Positions 5,413-12,074 are shown, numbered from the stretch's first letter. The stretch is DNA of 12,074 nucleotides from an archaeon (GCA_020052545.1 JAGVOV010000166.1:1-12074); one strand, 5' to 3'. Notes: generated by a model from the letters alone, not told the origin. A program made the numbers and translations.

Positions 5413-7887
5413 ATGCTCATAAAGAAAGTCCGCCTCAAGAACATCAGGAGCTATATAAATGAAGAGATAAAATTCCCTGAAGGCAGCACGCTGCTTGCTG
5501 GAGATATAGGGAGCGGTAAGAGCACCATCCTTCTTGCGATTGAATTCGCATTCTTCGGCCTGAAAAGAGGAGAGCTCTCAGGCGAGACTTTGCTCCGTGC
5601 CGGTACCAGAGAAGGCAATGTGGAAGTGACATTCACTATCGATAGCAAAGAGATAGTGATATCAAGGAACATCTCAAAAGGTAAGGACAGCATAAAGCAA
5701 GAGGCCGGATTCATCGCGATTGATGGAGTGAAAGAAGACATGACCCCTGTTGAGCTGAAAGCCAAGGTGTTTGAGCTCTTCGGCTATCCGATAGAGCTGG
5801 TGAGCAAGGGCAAAGACATAATCTTCAGATACACTGTCTATACCCCACAAGAGGAGATGAAAAGAATCTTGTTTGATGATCCTGAATCGAGGCTCGACAC
5901 TTTAAGGGTCGTCTTCAACGTCGACAAATACAAGAAAGTCCAGGACAATGCTGTCATCTTTGCCAAGGAGACAAGGACAAAGATAAGGGAGCTTAATGCC
6001 GGCATACTGGATTTGGAGGCGAAGAAGGCAGAGCTTGAGAAGGATGAGTCTGAACTGCAGCAGAAAGGCTCATTGCTGCACGAAATCAACAAAAATTTCA
6101 GGCACAAGAAAGAGATTGCAGGCATAAAGAAGCAGAACCTGGATAGGGAAGAGAGGAACAATGAGCTCTACAAGGAGAGCAAGAGCAAGTTCGATGTGCT
6201 TTTTGTCCAAGCCAAGGAAAAGTCCGAGAGGAAGAAGAAGCTGTCAGATTCTTCAGAGAAGCTGAAGCAACAGATTGCTGAGCTGAGGCAGAGGCATGAT
6301 TCTATACATTATGAGAAATTAGATTTTGATGAAATTTCATTGCAGAAGCAGATAAATGCGCACAAGGCAGATGTTGATGCAAACAGGGAAGGCAAGGCGA
6401 AGACAAATGCCGATATAAATTCATTGAAGGAAAGGATAGCAAGCTTCGACAAGGAGAAGCAGAAGAAGCAGGATTTGATAAAGAGCTTAGACGAAAAAAA
6501 GAGATTATTGTCAGAGACAAAGAAAGATGAAGAAGCTGTCAAGTTTGTCGAGAAGGAACTGAAGAGGTCAGAGTCGGAGCTCGATGAGAAAAACAGGGAG
6601 CTTGCATCTGTCGAGACATTGATGAAGAACTCACATGAGCTGAAGACAAAGATCCTAGAGCTGGACAGCTGCCCGATATGCCTACAAAAGGTTGATGAAG
6701 GCCACAAGCACAGCATAACTGAGAAAGAGGAGGCAAAGCTGAATGAGCTTGACACTCAGCTCAATGCTTTGACAAAAGAGATCAAGATGCTTGAGCACAA
6801 GAAAGCCGAACTTTCTTCAAAGAAGCAGGAGATCGAAGAAGCTGCAAAGAAGGAAGCCAGCTTGGTCTCAGAGATAAGATTCTTTGAATCAAGCATAAAG
6901 GATTTTGAGATGAAAGAGGCAGAGAACCATCTGATAACGAAGAGGCTTGAGGAATCTGAATCAATCTTGATAAAACTAAATTCTTTTGACGAAGCCGGTA
7001 AGCAGGCCCAGATATCCCATTTTGAGCAGCTCAGGAAAAAAGTCATGGAGATGAATGCGAAGAAGAGCGAGAAAGACAATATCGCTGTCATGGTAGAGAA
7101 GAGCGAGAAAACCCTGAAAGATGCCGAGGCTGATTTTGCCAAGCTTGATGAGGAAGTGGAAGCGATAAAATCCCAGCTGAAGGAGACACAGTCTTTCCTT
7201 GATGCCAAAAAGGACACAAAAGATATCTATTCGAAGGCAAGATCAGAGCATGAATCTGCGCTCAAGGAGATGCAGGCCGTCGAGCTTGAGAAAGTGGCTG
7301 CAGAGAAGGAGATTGAGGGGTTGCAGAGGATAATAAATTCCTTAAAGGCAGAGATTGAGATCAAACAGAAGAGCAAAGAGAAGATAGAATATCTGAAGAG
7401 GCTGCAGGGCTGGCTCGAAGACTATTTTGTCAATGTTGTGGCTTCTATAGAGAAGCAGATAATGGCCCGCATACATTACGAGTTCAACAATCTTTTCAGG
7501 ACATGGTTCAGCATGCTGATTGAGGATGACCTGATAAACGCGCGCCTCGATGACAGCTTCACGCCTCTTGTGGAGCAGAACGGCTACGAGATTGGTGTCG
7601 AGAACTTATCTGGCGGAGAGAAGACGAGCTGCGCTCTGGCTTATAGGCTTGCGCTGAACAAGGTGATAAACGACCTGATAAGCACGATAAGGACGCGTGA
7701 CATCATAATCCTTGACGAACCGACAGACGGCTTCAGCTCTGAACAGTTAGATAAAGTGAGGCTTGTCCTGGATGAGCTGAAGATGAAGCAGATACTTTTG
7801 GTCAGCCACGAGAGCAAGATAGAGAGCTTTGTCCAGAACATAATAAGGATAGCGAAGACAGACCACACAAGCAGGATTCTAGTTTAA
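5413..7887 (+). CDS. rad50: Rad50-like SMC-family DNA repair ATPase
   Basis: This 824-residue protein has the Rad50 plan. An N-terminal ATPase half contains Walker A GDIGSGKST (30-38) and a Q-loop region (YTPQEEMKRIL). A long Lys/Glu-rich coiled coil runs from about 170 to 680, broken in the middle by the zinc-hook motif C-P-I-C (C420, C423). The C-terminal half contains signature LSGGEK (732-737), Walker B IIILDE (764-769) and the switch His (H799, LLVSHES). Rad50 acts with the Mre11 nuclease in double-strand break processing, dimerising through the hook. No mre11, herA or nurA lies beside it, unlike the archaeal operon often seen. The ATG at 5413 follows a TATA box at leaderless spacing and directly begins the conserved MLIKKVRLKNIRSY. 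The 3' end overlaps the convergent peptidase gene by 9 nt. Confidence 0.93.
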   Translation: MLIKKVRLKNIRSYINEEIKFPEGSTLLAGDIGSGKSTILLAIEFAFFGLKRGELSGETLLRAGTREGNVEVTFTIDSKEIVISRNISKGKDSIKQEAGFIAIDGVKEDMTPVELKAKVFELFGYPIELVSKGKDIIFRYTVYTPQEEMKRILFDDPESRLDTLRVVFNVDKYKKVQDNAVIFAKETRTKIRELNAGILDLEAKKAELEKDESELQQKGSLLHEINKNFRHKKEIAGIKKQNLDREERNNELYKESKSKFDVLFVQAKEKSERKKKLSDSSEKLKQQIAELRQRHDSIHYEKLDFDEISLQKQINAHKADVDANREGKAKTNADINSLKERIASFDKEKQKKQDLIKSLDEKKRLLSETKKDEEAVKFVEKELKRSESELDEKNRELASVETLMKNSHELKTKILELDSCPICLQKVDEGHKHSITEKEEAKLNELDTQLNALTKEIKMLEHKKAELSSKKQEIEEAAKKEASLVSEIRFFESSIKDFEMKEAENHLITKRLEESESILIKLNSFDEAGKQAQISHFEQLRKKVMEMNAKKSEKDNIAVMVEKSEKTLKDAEADFAKLDEEVEAIKSQLKETQSFLDAKKDTKDIYSKARSEHESALKEMQAVELEKVAAEKEIEGLQRIINSLKAEIEIKQKSKEKIEYLKRLQGWLEDYFVNVVASIEKQIMARIHYEFNNLFRTWFSMLIEDDLINARLDDSFTPLVEQNGYEIGVENLSGGEKTSCALAYRLALNKVINDLISTIRTRDIIILDEPTDGFSSEQLDKVRLVLDELKMKQILLVSHESKIESFVQNIIRIAKTDHTSRILV

Positions 7888-8751
7888 GAACATCAAAAAC
7901 ACATTCCCCCAGACAGTCAAAATAACAAAAGCAATCAGGAAAGAGGGCACGAAAGGGACGCCATTCTTTATCAGTACTTTTTTCATCTTGCCCTGAGACT
8001 GAAGCTTGACGAGCTTCGCAATGTTCTCCTTCGATATGCCAAGGTCTTTTGGGCCTGTTATCCTCTTGCCCTTGTAGAAGACATCTTTCGCAATCCAGTC
8101 TCCCTCAGTCAGCTCGCTGGGCTTCACCATCTTGAGCATGCAGCTCTTCTCGACAGCCTTGACAAAGACGAATGTGAAAGACATCAGGATGGCCATGAAG
8201 GCGGCCATTAGCAGCAGCAGCCTAAGGGCAGGAATTTCTGTACCGAATGAAACAACCATCATGACGAGCGCAAATATTATTGAAGCTATCTTCATGAACT
8301 TCACTGATTTGATATCAGAGATTTCCTTCCAGCTATTCCAGAACTGCTTCCTGTTCTTCATCGCCAGGCCAAGGCTCCAGGCGAGCCCATAGAAGGCGCC
8401 TACGATGAATGTGTAGGTGAAGAACAGCACAAGCAGCGGGACAGAATTGAAATGGTAATCCAATCCGAGAAGCGCGCCTATTGCCATCAGCATCTTGCTG
8501 TCTCCTCCGCCCCACTGGCCAGAATAGAACATAAGCATCGCCACAAGGAATGCGGCAGCTAGGCCAATAGCGCTGTAAAGAAGATAGGAAAAATTCCATA
8601 CTATCAGGGAATAGACAAGATTTATACCGACTCCGAAGAATATCATGCTGTAGTTTGCCCAGTCAGGGACTTCTCTTCTTTCAAGGTCAGTGTAGCTGCC
8701 TATCACCATCAGGACAAGGCATGACACGATAGCTATGGTTTCAAGCAGCAT
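7879..8751 (-). CDS. Archaeal prepilin/archaellin peptidase (A24, FlaK/PibD type)
   Basis: This 290-residue, multi-helix membrane aspartyl protease has both A24 catalytic motifs: D22 in SYTDLERREVPDW (19-31) and D84 in the GxGD motif GGGDSK (81-86). The C-terminal soluble part (about 205-270, KPSELTEGDWIAKDV and ITGPKDLGISKENIAKLV) resembles the A24B/FlaK tail domain and is followed by a last helix. Such enzymes cleave class III signal peptides of archaellins and type IV pilins at the membrane. I see no pilin, archaellin or secretion ATPase in the window. I chose the ATG at 8751 because the TATA box at 8773-8780 sits 25-26 nt upstream; the frame also has a TTG at 8766, which would lie too close to the box. 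The stop overlaps the Rad50-like gene by 9 nt. Confidence 0.9.
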   Translation of the reverse strand: MLLETIAIVSCLVLMVIGSYTDLERREVPDWANYSMIFFGVGINLVYSLIVWNFSYLLYSAIGLAAAFLVAMLMFYSGQWGGGDSKMLMAIGALLGLDYHFNSVPLLVLFFTYTFIVGAFYGLAWSLGLAMKNRKQFWNSWKEISDIKSVKFMKIASIIFALVMMVVSFGTEIPALRLLLLMAAFMAILMSFTFVFVKAVEKSCMLKMVKPSELTEGDWIAKDVFYKGKRITGPKDLGISKENIAKLVKLQSQGKMKKVLIKNGVPFVPSFLIAFVILTVWGNVFLMFLN

Positions 8752-8772
8752 AGTGAAAAGAAGCAATTATAT

Positions 8773-8780
8773 TATATAAA
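8773..8780 (-). promoter_or_regulatory. TATA box for the prepilin peptidase gene
   Basis: TTTATATA on the minus strand is centred 25-26 nt before the ATG at 8751. It lies in the 37-nt gap after the bPH2 gene, so the peptidase gene has its own promoter even though both genes point the same way. Confidence 0.65.
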
Positions 8781-8788
8781 TAACTTAC

Positions 8789-9337
8789 CTAAAGTGAGGG
8801 TCTTCTCTTAATTTTGTTTAATATGAACTCTTTCATTTTCTCTGCATTTTGTTCATTTAAGCCATCAATATGAGCAGCTGCTGAGGAAGAACCACCTGCA
8901 TTTTCAATGTGGAGATCATAAAGCCCAAACATCCTATCCAATATATCTTGATCCACAAAAACATTTTGTATTTTATCATATTGCAATGTAATCTCTGATC
9001 TTGAAATAACACCCTTTTTTACTACCATCATTTCACTAGTAAGATTATAAAAATAATTCTTGTAATAAAATCTCTGATAAATATAAACGAGCACCAATAC
9101 AATCAAAAAGCAAATTGAGGGTATTCCTATAAACAAGAATAATATTGTGCCCAAACCTTCATCAATCTTACTTTTATTTAAATAATCAGCGATCAATGCA
9201 AAAAAATAAACTAAAACAAGAAGAACTCCAATAAAAACGCCAAAGACACCAGATATGGTTTTCTTGACAACCTTTCTAGGTTCCAACGGCAATTCATTAC
9301 AAGTTGTTCCAGGAGTGCAATAAATTTGTTGAAGCAT
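8789..9337 (-). CDS. Membrane protein with bacterial-type PH (bPH2/YdbS-like) domain
   Basis: This 182-residue protein has two hydrophobic helices (about 28-50 and 64-88) followed by a bPH2 (formerly DUF304) domain at about 92-175. The domain shows its usual pattern: YNLTSEMMVVKKGVISR (97-113), a strand ending in LQYDKIQNVFVDQ, then LDRMFGLYDLHIENAGG. The same order of two helices plus PH domain occurs in YdbS-like proteins of bacteria and archaea, whose molecular role is poorly known. A short SSSAAA run (150-155) sits in the last loop. The ATG follows a TATA box at leaderless spacing. The DNA is clearly more A/T-rich than the neighbouring peptidase and prenyltransferase genes, which may indicate transfer or weaker codon selection. 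Confidence 0.85.
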   Translation of the reverse strand: MLQQIYCTPGTTCNELPLEPRKVVKKTISGVFGVFIGVLLVLVYFFALIADYLNKSKIDEGLGTILFLFIGIPSICFLIVLVLVYIYQRFYYKNYFYNLTSEMMVVKKGVISRSEITLQYDKIQNVFVDQDILDRMFGLYDLHIENAGGSSSAAAHIDGLNEQNAEKMKEFILNKIKRRPSL

Positions 9338-9357
9338 TTAAAACATAACCAATCCTA

Positions 9358-9369
9358 ATATATATAAAC
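9358..9369 (-). promoter_or_regulatory. TATA box for the bPH2 gene
   Basis: The minus-strand TTTATATATA element is centred about 26 nt before the ATG at 9337. The 140-nt divergent region 9338-9477 is A/T-rich and holds this box and that of the next gene; I see nothing else in it. Confidence 0.6.
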
Positions 9370-9437
9370 TTTTTGATTTTTAATTAAATAAGACCCAAAT
9401 AAAGCAGTAAATGTTATTGTACGCTTTTTGCACAAGT

Positions 9438-9447
9438 TTTAAATATA
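9438..9447 (+). promoter_or_regulatory. TATA box for the cis-prenyltransferase-like gene
   Basis: TTTAAATATA is centred about 36 nt before the ATG at 9478, predicting a leader of about 10 nt. The G-rich AGGGGGTT just before the ATG can act as a ribosome-binding site. Confidence 0.5.
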
Positions 9448-9477
9448 CTTAAGGCAATGTCTGTATAGGGGGTTGCG

Positions 9478-10158
9478 ATGAAGAAGGCCATTCCAAAGCA
9501 CATTGCCATAACGATGTCAGGGATAAGGCAGTGGGCTGAGCAGCATGGCAGGAAAGAGGAAGAGGCATACAGGGTAAGCTTCAATGTGCTGAATGAGCTG
9601 ATCAAGACGCAAGTGAAGCTCAACATCCCTATAATCTCTGTCCTTGTCATGGCAGAGAAAGACACAGAAGAATTCTCTCCTATGTCTGACGCCTTCCTTG
9701 ATTTCCTGAATGGCCTTAAGTCGGATCCTTTAATCCTTAACAACAAGATGAAAGTGGTTTTCATAGGGAAATGGTATGATCTTCCAGGCAGGATTGTCGA
9801 AGCCATAAGGACAGTCATAGAGACAACAAAGAACCATGACACCTTTTTCCTGAACTTATGCATCAACTATGACGGCCATGAAGAGATTGTGGATGCGACA
9901 AAACTGGTGGTGAGGAAGATACTTGCAGGGAAGCTTGATGTCGAATCTGTCAATAAGGACAGGATAAAAGAAAATCTGTACAGCAGCTATCTGCTCCGTC
10001 CAGAGCTCATAATAAAGACAGGTATGAAGCAGAGGCTTGGTACTTTCCTGCTTTGGGACGCGGCATATGCTGAGATAATGTTCCCTAAAATATTATGGCC
10101 TGACTTCAATGAGGCAGAATTCAGGCGCTGCTTCACTGAAGGCTATCAAAAGCTATAA
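9478..10158 (+). CDS. Divergent cis-prenyltransferase (UppS-like) homologue, likely non-catalytic
   Basis: This 226-residue protein follows the undecaprenyl/polyprenyl diphosphate synthase fold from end to end. HIAITMSGIRQWAEQHG (8-24) aligns with the P-loop HxxxxMDGNGRWA, INYDGHEEIVDA (129-140) with NYGGRxEI, and PELIIKTGMKQRLGTFLLWD (175-194) with PDLxIRTGGExRxSNFLLW. E199 in YAEIMF and LWPDF are also kept. The catalytic Asp after Met13 is Ser14, the next three positions are I, R and Q in place of N, G and R, the FSxENW segment is absent, and the RTGGE Arg and Glu are Lys180 and Lys184. Active enzymes build the polyprenyl carrier lipid. This one may instead be a partner subunit, as NgBR/Nus1 is in eukaryotes. 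The next gene, PGK, starts 46 nt later with its own signals. Confidence 0.85.
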   Translation: MKKAIPKHIAITMSGIRQWAEQHGRKEEEAYRVSFNVLNELIKTQVKLNIPIISVLVMAEKDTEEFSPMSDAFLDFLNGLKSDPLILNNKMKVVFIGKWYDLPGRIVEAIRTVIETTKNHDTFFLNLCINYDGHEEIVDATKLVVRKILAGKLDVESVNKDRIKENLYSSYLLRPELIIKTGMKQRLGTFLLWDAAYAEIMFPKILWPDFNEAEFRRCFTEGYQKL

Positions 10159-10161
10159 ATA
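10154..10161 (+). promoter_or_regulatory. TATA box for the PGK gene
   Basis: TATAAATA, overlapping the stop codon of the preceding gene, predicts a start near 10184 and a leader of about 20 nt before the PGK ATG. Read-through from the upstream gene is also possible. Confidence 0.4.
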
Positions 10162-10193
10162 TTAACTAAATAAGGCACAATAAAAACAAAAAA

Positions 10194-10200
10194 GAGGTGA
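10194..10200 (+). promoter_or_regulatory. Strong Shine-Dalgarno site of PGK
   Basis: GAGGTGA is a seven-base match to the archaeal anti-Shine-Dalgarno sequence, 4 nt before the ATG at 10205. It is the best ribosome-binding site in the window and suggests high translation. Confidence 0.8.
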
Positions 10201-10204
10201 CACT

Positions 10205-11392
10205 ATGGATTTCAAGACTCTCAAAGACTTTGATTATAAAGGAAAGAAAGTGATTCTAAGGGTTGATTTCAATGTCCCTGTCAAAGATGGCAAGATAGAG
10301 GATGACAAGCGCATCAAGGCCAGCTTGCCGACAATTAACTATCTTCTGCAGCAGAATGCCAAGCTGATGGTCATAGCGCATTTCGGCGAGCCGAAACAAC
10401 CAAGCCCAGAATTTAGTTTAAAGATAGTTGCTGACAGGCTTTCCTCTTTGCTCAACAGGACTGTTATCTTTGTGGATGAGATTACAGGTGAGAAAGCGAG
10501 AGCTGCATGCTCAGGCATAAAGGAAGGAGAGATTGTCTTGCTGGAAAATCTGAGGTTTAACCCAGGCGAGACCGCAAATGACGAAAGTTTCGCTAAAGAA
10601 TTAGCAAGCTATGCAGAGCTCTATGTCAATGATGGCTTTGGAGTAAGCCACAGGAAGCATGCAAGCGTCGCAGGCATACCAAAGTTTTTGCCGGCTGCAG
10701 CTGGCTTCCTGATGGAAAAGGAATTGAATGCGCTGAGCTTCGCCCGTGACAACCCAGAGCATCCTTTCATCGCAATCTTTGGAGGCGTGAAGATATCCAC
10801 AAGGATCAAGCTTATCGAAAATTTCCTGAAGCGCGCTGACAAATTGCTCCTTGGCGGCGCGATGATATTCACTTTTTACAAGGCTCGCGGCATTGAAATA
10901 GGAAAGAGCATTGTTGAGCCAGACTTTATTGAGATGGCAAAAAAGCTGCTTGAGCAATATCCGGACAAGATAGTTTTGCCGATTGATTTGATTGATGCGG
11001 CAGGGTTGAAGGTCGGAAGTGAGTTCCATCAGGTTGATTTCTACCATATGGAGCCAGACAAGATTGCAGTTGATATTGGGCCGAAGACTGTTGAGCATTT
11101 CCTTGAAGAGTGCAAAAACGCCAAAACAATCGTCTGGAACGGTCCCATGGGGGCATTCGAGATTCCGGAGTTCGCTGTTGGAACAAACAAGCTCGCTCAG
11201 GGCTTGGCTGGCCTAAATGGGTGCAAGGTAATAGTGGGAGGAGGAGATAGCGCGGCTGCAATAGCCCAAATTGGGTTGGAAAGCAGTTTTTATCATATCT
11301 CCACTGGCGGAGGGGCCTCTTTGACCTTTTTAGAGGGAACAGAGCTTCCAGGAGTTGCTGCTTTGCGTGAGAGCCTCAATAAGTTCCGCTAA
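10205..11392 (+). CDS. pgk: Phosphoglycerate kinase
   Basis: This 395-residue enzyme transfers phosphate between 1,3-bisphosphoglycerate and ADP in glycolysis, and the reverse in gluconeogenesis. Both lobes are complete: RVDFNVP (19-25), R36, LLENLRF with R117, NDGFGVSHRKHAS with R150, GGVK (193-196), GGAM (217-220), the hinge/nucleotide motif WNGPMGAFE (311-319), GGGDS (345-349) and STGGGAS (366-372). The canonical SHLGRP of the substrate site reads AHFGEP (58-63): the His is kept, but Glu62 replaces an Arg that binds 3-phosphoglycerate in other PGKs. The style of the C-terminal part (HISTGGGAS, LPGVAAL) looks bacterial rather than typically archaeal, which hints at ancient transfer. With the ROK kinase and PGI/PMI it points to a partial Embden-Meyerhof pathway. 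Confidence 0.97.
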   Translation: MDFKTLKDFDYKGKKVILRVDFNVPVKDGKIEDDKRIKASLPTINYLLQQNAKLMVIAHFGEPKQPSPEFSLKIVADRLSSLLNRTVIFVDEITGEKARAACSGIKEGEIVLLENLRFNPGETANDESFAKELASYAELYVNDGFGVSHRKHASVAGIPKFLPAAAGFLMEKELNALSFARDNPEHPFIAIFGGVKISTRIKLIENFLKRADKLLLGGAMIFTFYKARGIEIGKSIVEPDFIEMAKKLLEQYPDKIVLPIDLIDAAGLKVGSEFHQVDFYHMEPDKIAVDIGPKTVEHFLEECKNAKTIVWNGPMGAFEIPEFAVGTNKLAQGLAGLNGCKVIVGGGDSAAAIAQIGLESSFYHISTGGGASLTFLEGTELPGVAALRESLNKFR

Positions 11393-11405
11393 GCCTTGCG
11401 AAAGA

Positions 11406-11414
11406 TTTATATAT
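11406..11414 (+). promoter_or_regulatory. TATA box for the basic small-protein gene
   Basis: TTTATATAT lies just downstream of the PGK stop codon and predicts a start near 11436, with a leader of about 26 nt. This argues against the longer in-frame start at 11396, which would lie upstream of the promoter. Confidence 0.55.
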
Positions 11415-11461
11415 TTGTATGGATTTGTGTGGTTATCTTTTTAAGCGGTGAGGTAGAAATT

Positions 11462-11680
11462 ATGGTTTCAAAAAAGAGAGCTGTTTCTGGGCATAGGAAA
11501 GTTGTTAGAAGAGTGGCTTCTAAAATCATCAGAAGAAAGGTGAAAGTGCGCATTTACAAGCGGACAATGATTGTCAACAAGAAGCCGGTGAAGATAGACA
11601 TATTCATGCCTGAGCCATGGTCAAGGGTCGAAAAATACAAGAAGATCAAGGCAAAGAACGAGTATATAACGACTTATTAA
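11462..11680 (+). CDS. Very basic 72-residue protein, probable nucleic-acid binder
   Basis: I chose the ATG at 11462 because GAGGT (11450-11454) lies 7 nt upstream and the TATA box at 11406-11414 fits that start; the frame opens earlier but would add a stretch resembling the promoter region. The product holds 24 Lys/Arg and only 4 Asp/Glu in 72 residues. The N-terminal half (3-34) is almost continuously basic (KKRAVSGHRKVVRRVASK), followed by a strand-like KVRIYKRTMIVNKKPVKIDIF and a Pro/Trp turn (MPEPW, 49-53). Size and charge suggest an RNA- or DNA-binding protein, possibly ribosome-linked given the NIP7-like gene opposite, but I recognise no family. Its stop codon overlaps the convergent gene's stop through TTAA. 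Confidence 0.65.
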   Translation: MVSKKRAVSGHRKVVRRVASKIIRRKVKVRIYKRTMIVNKKPVKIDIFMPEPWSRVEKYKKIKAKNEYITTY

Positions 11681-12074
11681 TTTCTTTTTTCCCTTCTTAG
11701 GAAATCTCCCCTGTCTATTATGTTCTTCAGCATCAGCTTCTGCCTCTTGCTGATCTTTGCCAAGCCAAGGTTTTCGTCTTTCATATTCTGGATCAAGACT
11801 AAGCCAGAGTCTACATCCATCTTCCTGACAGAATCCTCGAAAACGTCCCTGCCGCACAGGAAAAGCCATTCTGCCTTCTCATCTATGAAAGCTTTCCTGT
11901 CAGAATGTTTTGACAAGAAATCTAGCAATGCGACACTCGGCTCGAATTTTCCATTTTTTTCCTCGCCTAAAAAAATTCCCAATGCCGCGGGTTTTTGAGG
12001 GACCTTTTCCTTTATCTCCATCAATCCAGAATCTGCCTGAAAATATTCATTTCCTATCTTGATGATATCTTTCA
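11677..12074 (-). CDS. Archaeal NIP7-like PUA-domain protein, 5' end at or beyond window edge
   Basis: The minus-strand frame is open from the right edge to a TAA at 11677-11679. The last visible bases allow a start codon ending in TG at 12075, so little or much of the N-terminus may be missing. The visible 132 residues align by eye with eukaryotic NIP7: GIFLGEEKNGKFEPSVALLD corresponds to SLGTCFGKFTKTHKFRLHV, AEWLFLCGRDVF to AEQSFLYGNHVL, LVLIQNMKDENLGLAKI to VVVYSMADIPLGFGVA, and NIIDRGDFLRRE to VFHQADIGEYVRHE. NIP7 is a PUA-domain RNA-binding factor for large-subunit assembly in eukaryotes; archaeal homologues are thought to bind rRNA. Internal ATGs, such as the one at 12021, would remove part of the conserved region, so a start at or beyond the edge is favoured. 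It is convergent with the basic small protein. Confidence 0.8.
   Translation of the reverse strand, partial: KDIIKIGNEYFQADSGLMEIKEKVPQKPAALGIFLGEEKNGKFEPSVALLDFLSKHSDRKAFIDEKAEWLFLCGRDVFEDSVRKMDVDSGLVLIQNMKDENLGLAKISKRQKLMLKNIIDRGDFLRREKRN

Noticed and set aside
6309..7217. Ser/Phe-rich minus-strand frames opposite the Rad50-like gene
   Set aside because: They are the expected complement of Lys/Glu-rich coiled-coil codons (AAG and GAG read as CTT and CTC), not real genes.
11396..11461. An N-terminal extension of the basic small protein with a hydrophobic start
   Set aside because: The extension would be encoded by the promoter and Shine-Dalgarno region, and a better-supported ATG lies at 11462.
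1..12074. CRISPR array, insertion sequence, prophage or defence island
   Set aside because: I found no direct repeats with regular spacers, no transposase or integrase motifs, and no toxin or restriction signatures. The Rad50-like gene alone is not evidence of a defence system.

Overview
The window looks like part of a compact archaeal chromosome, most likely a DPANN-type lineage close to Woesearchaeota or Pacearchaeota. The evidence is an archaeal/eukaryotic-type ribosomal protein eL15, a NIP7-like PUA protein, an archaeal A24 prepilin peptidase with a FlaK-type tail, an archaeal bifunctional phosphoglucose/phosphomannose isomerase, a Rad50-type ATPase, and archaeal TATA boxes placed 25-27 nt before many start codons (leaderless genes). 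The phylum is inferred from protein style only. I see no rRNA, tRNA, CRISPR array, transposon or defence island. This is mostly housekeeping DNA with a few divergent or unknown genes.

Layout. 1-1196 (minus): a ThiF/MoeB-like E1 enzyme, then a membrane-anchored Thr-rich protein cut by the left edge. 1219-1230: one TATA box placed symmetrically between the E1 gene and a small membrane protein (1250-1576, plus). 1602-2180 (minus): eL15, with a roughly 100-nt leader (2181-2280) that can fold into two adjacent hairpins. 2368-2757 (plus): DUF1761-like membrane protein. 2801-3951 (plus): PGI/PMI and a 58-residue membrane protein joined by an ATGA overlap. 3946-4350 (minus): unrecognised protein. 4508-5380 (plus): ROK sugar kinase. 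5413-7887 (plus): Rad50-like ATPase. 7879-8751 (minus): prepilin peptidase. 8789-9337 (minus): bPH2-domain membrane protein. 9478-10158 (plus): divergent cis-prenyltransferase homologue lacking the catalytic Asp. 10205-11392 (plus): phosphoglycerate kinase. 11462-11680 (plus): very basic 72-residue protein. 11677-12074 (minus): NIP7-like protein cut by the right edge.

How they fit together. ROK kinase, PGI/PMI and PGK are steps of sugar-phosphate metabolism. PGI/PMI also leads to mannose phosphates, and the cis-prenyltransferase family makes polyprenyl carriers for glycans. The leftmost protein has five N-glycosylation sequons in 18 residues, so surface glycosylation is a possible theme, though this is inference. 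eL15 and NIP7 belong to ribosome structure and assembly. Genes are tightly packed: three convergent pairs overlap at their stop codons, and no gene-free stretch exceeds 300 bases (the longest is 2181-2367).

Most worth a second look: the structured eL15 leader with a 7-codon upstream ORF, the cis-prenyltransferase without its catalytic Asp, the ROK kinase without its zinc cysteines, the PGK with Glu in place of a 3-phosphoglycerate-binding Arg, and the unrecognised gene at 3946-4350.
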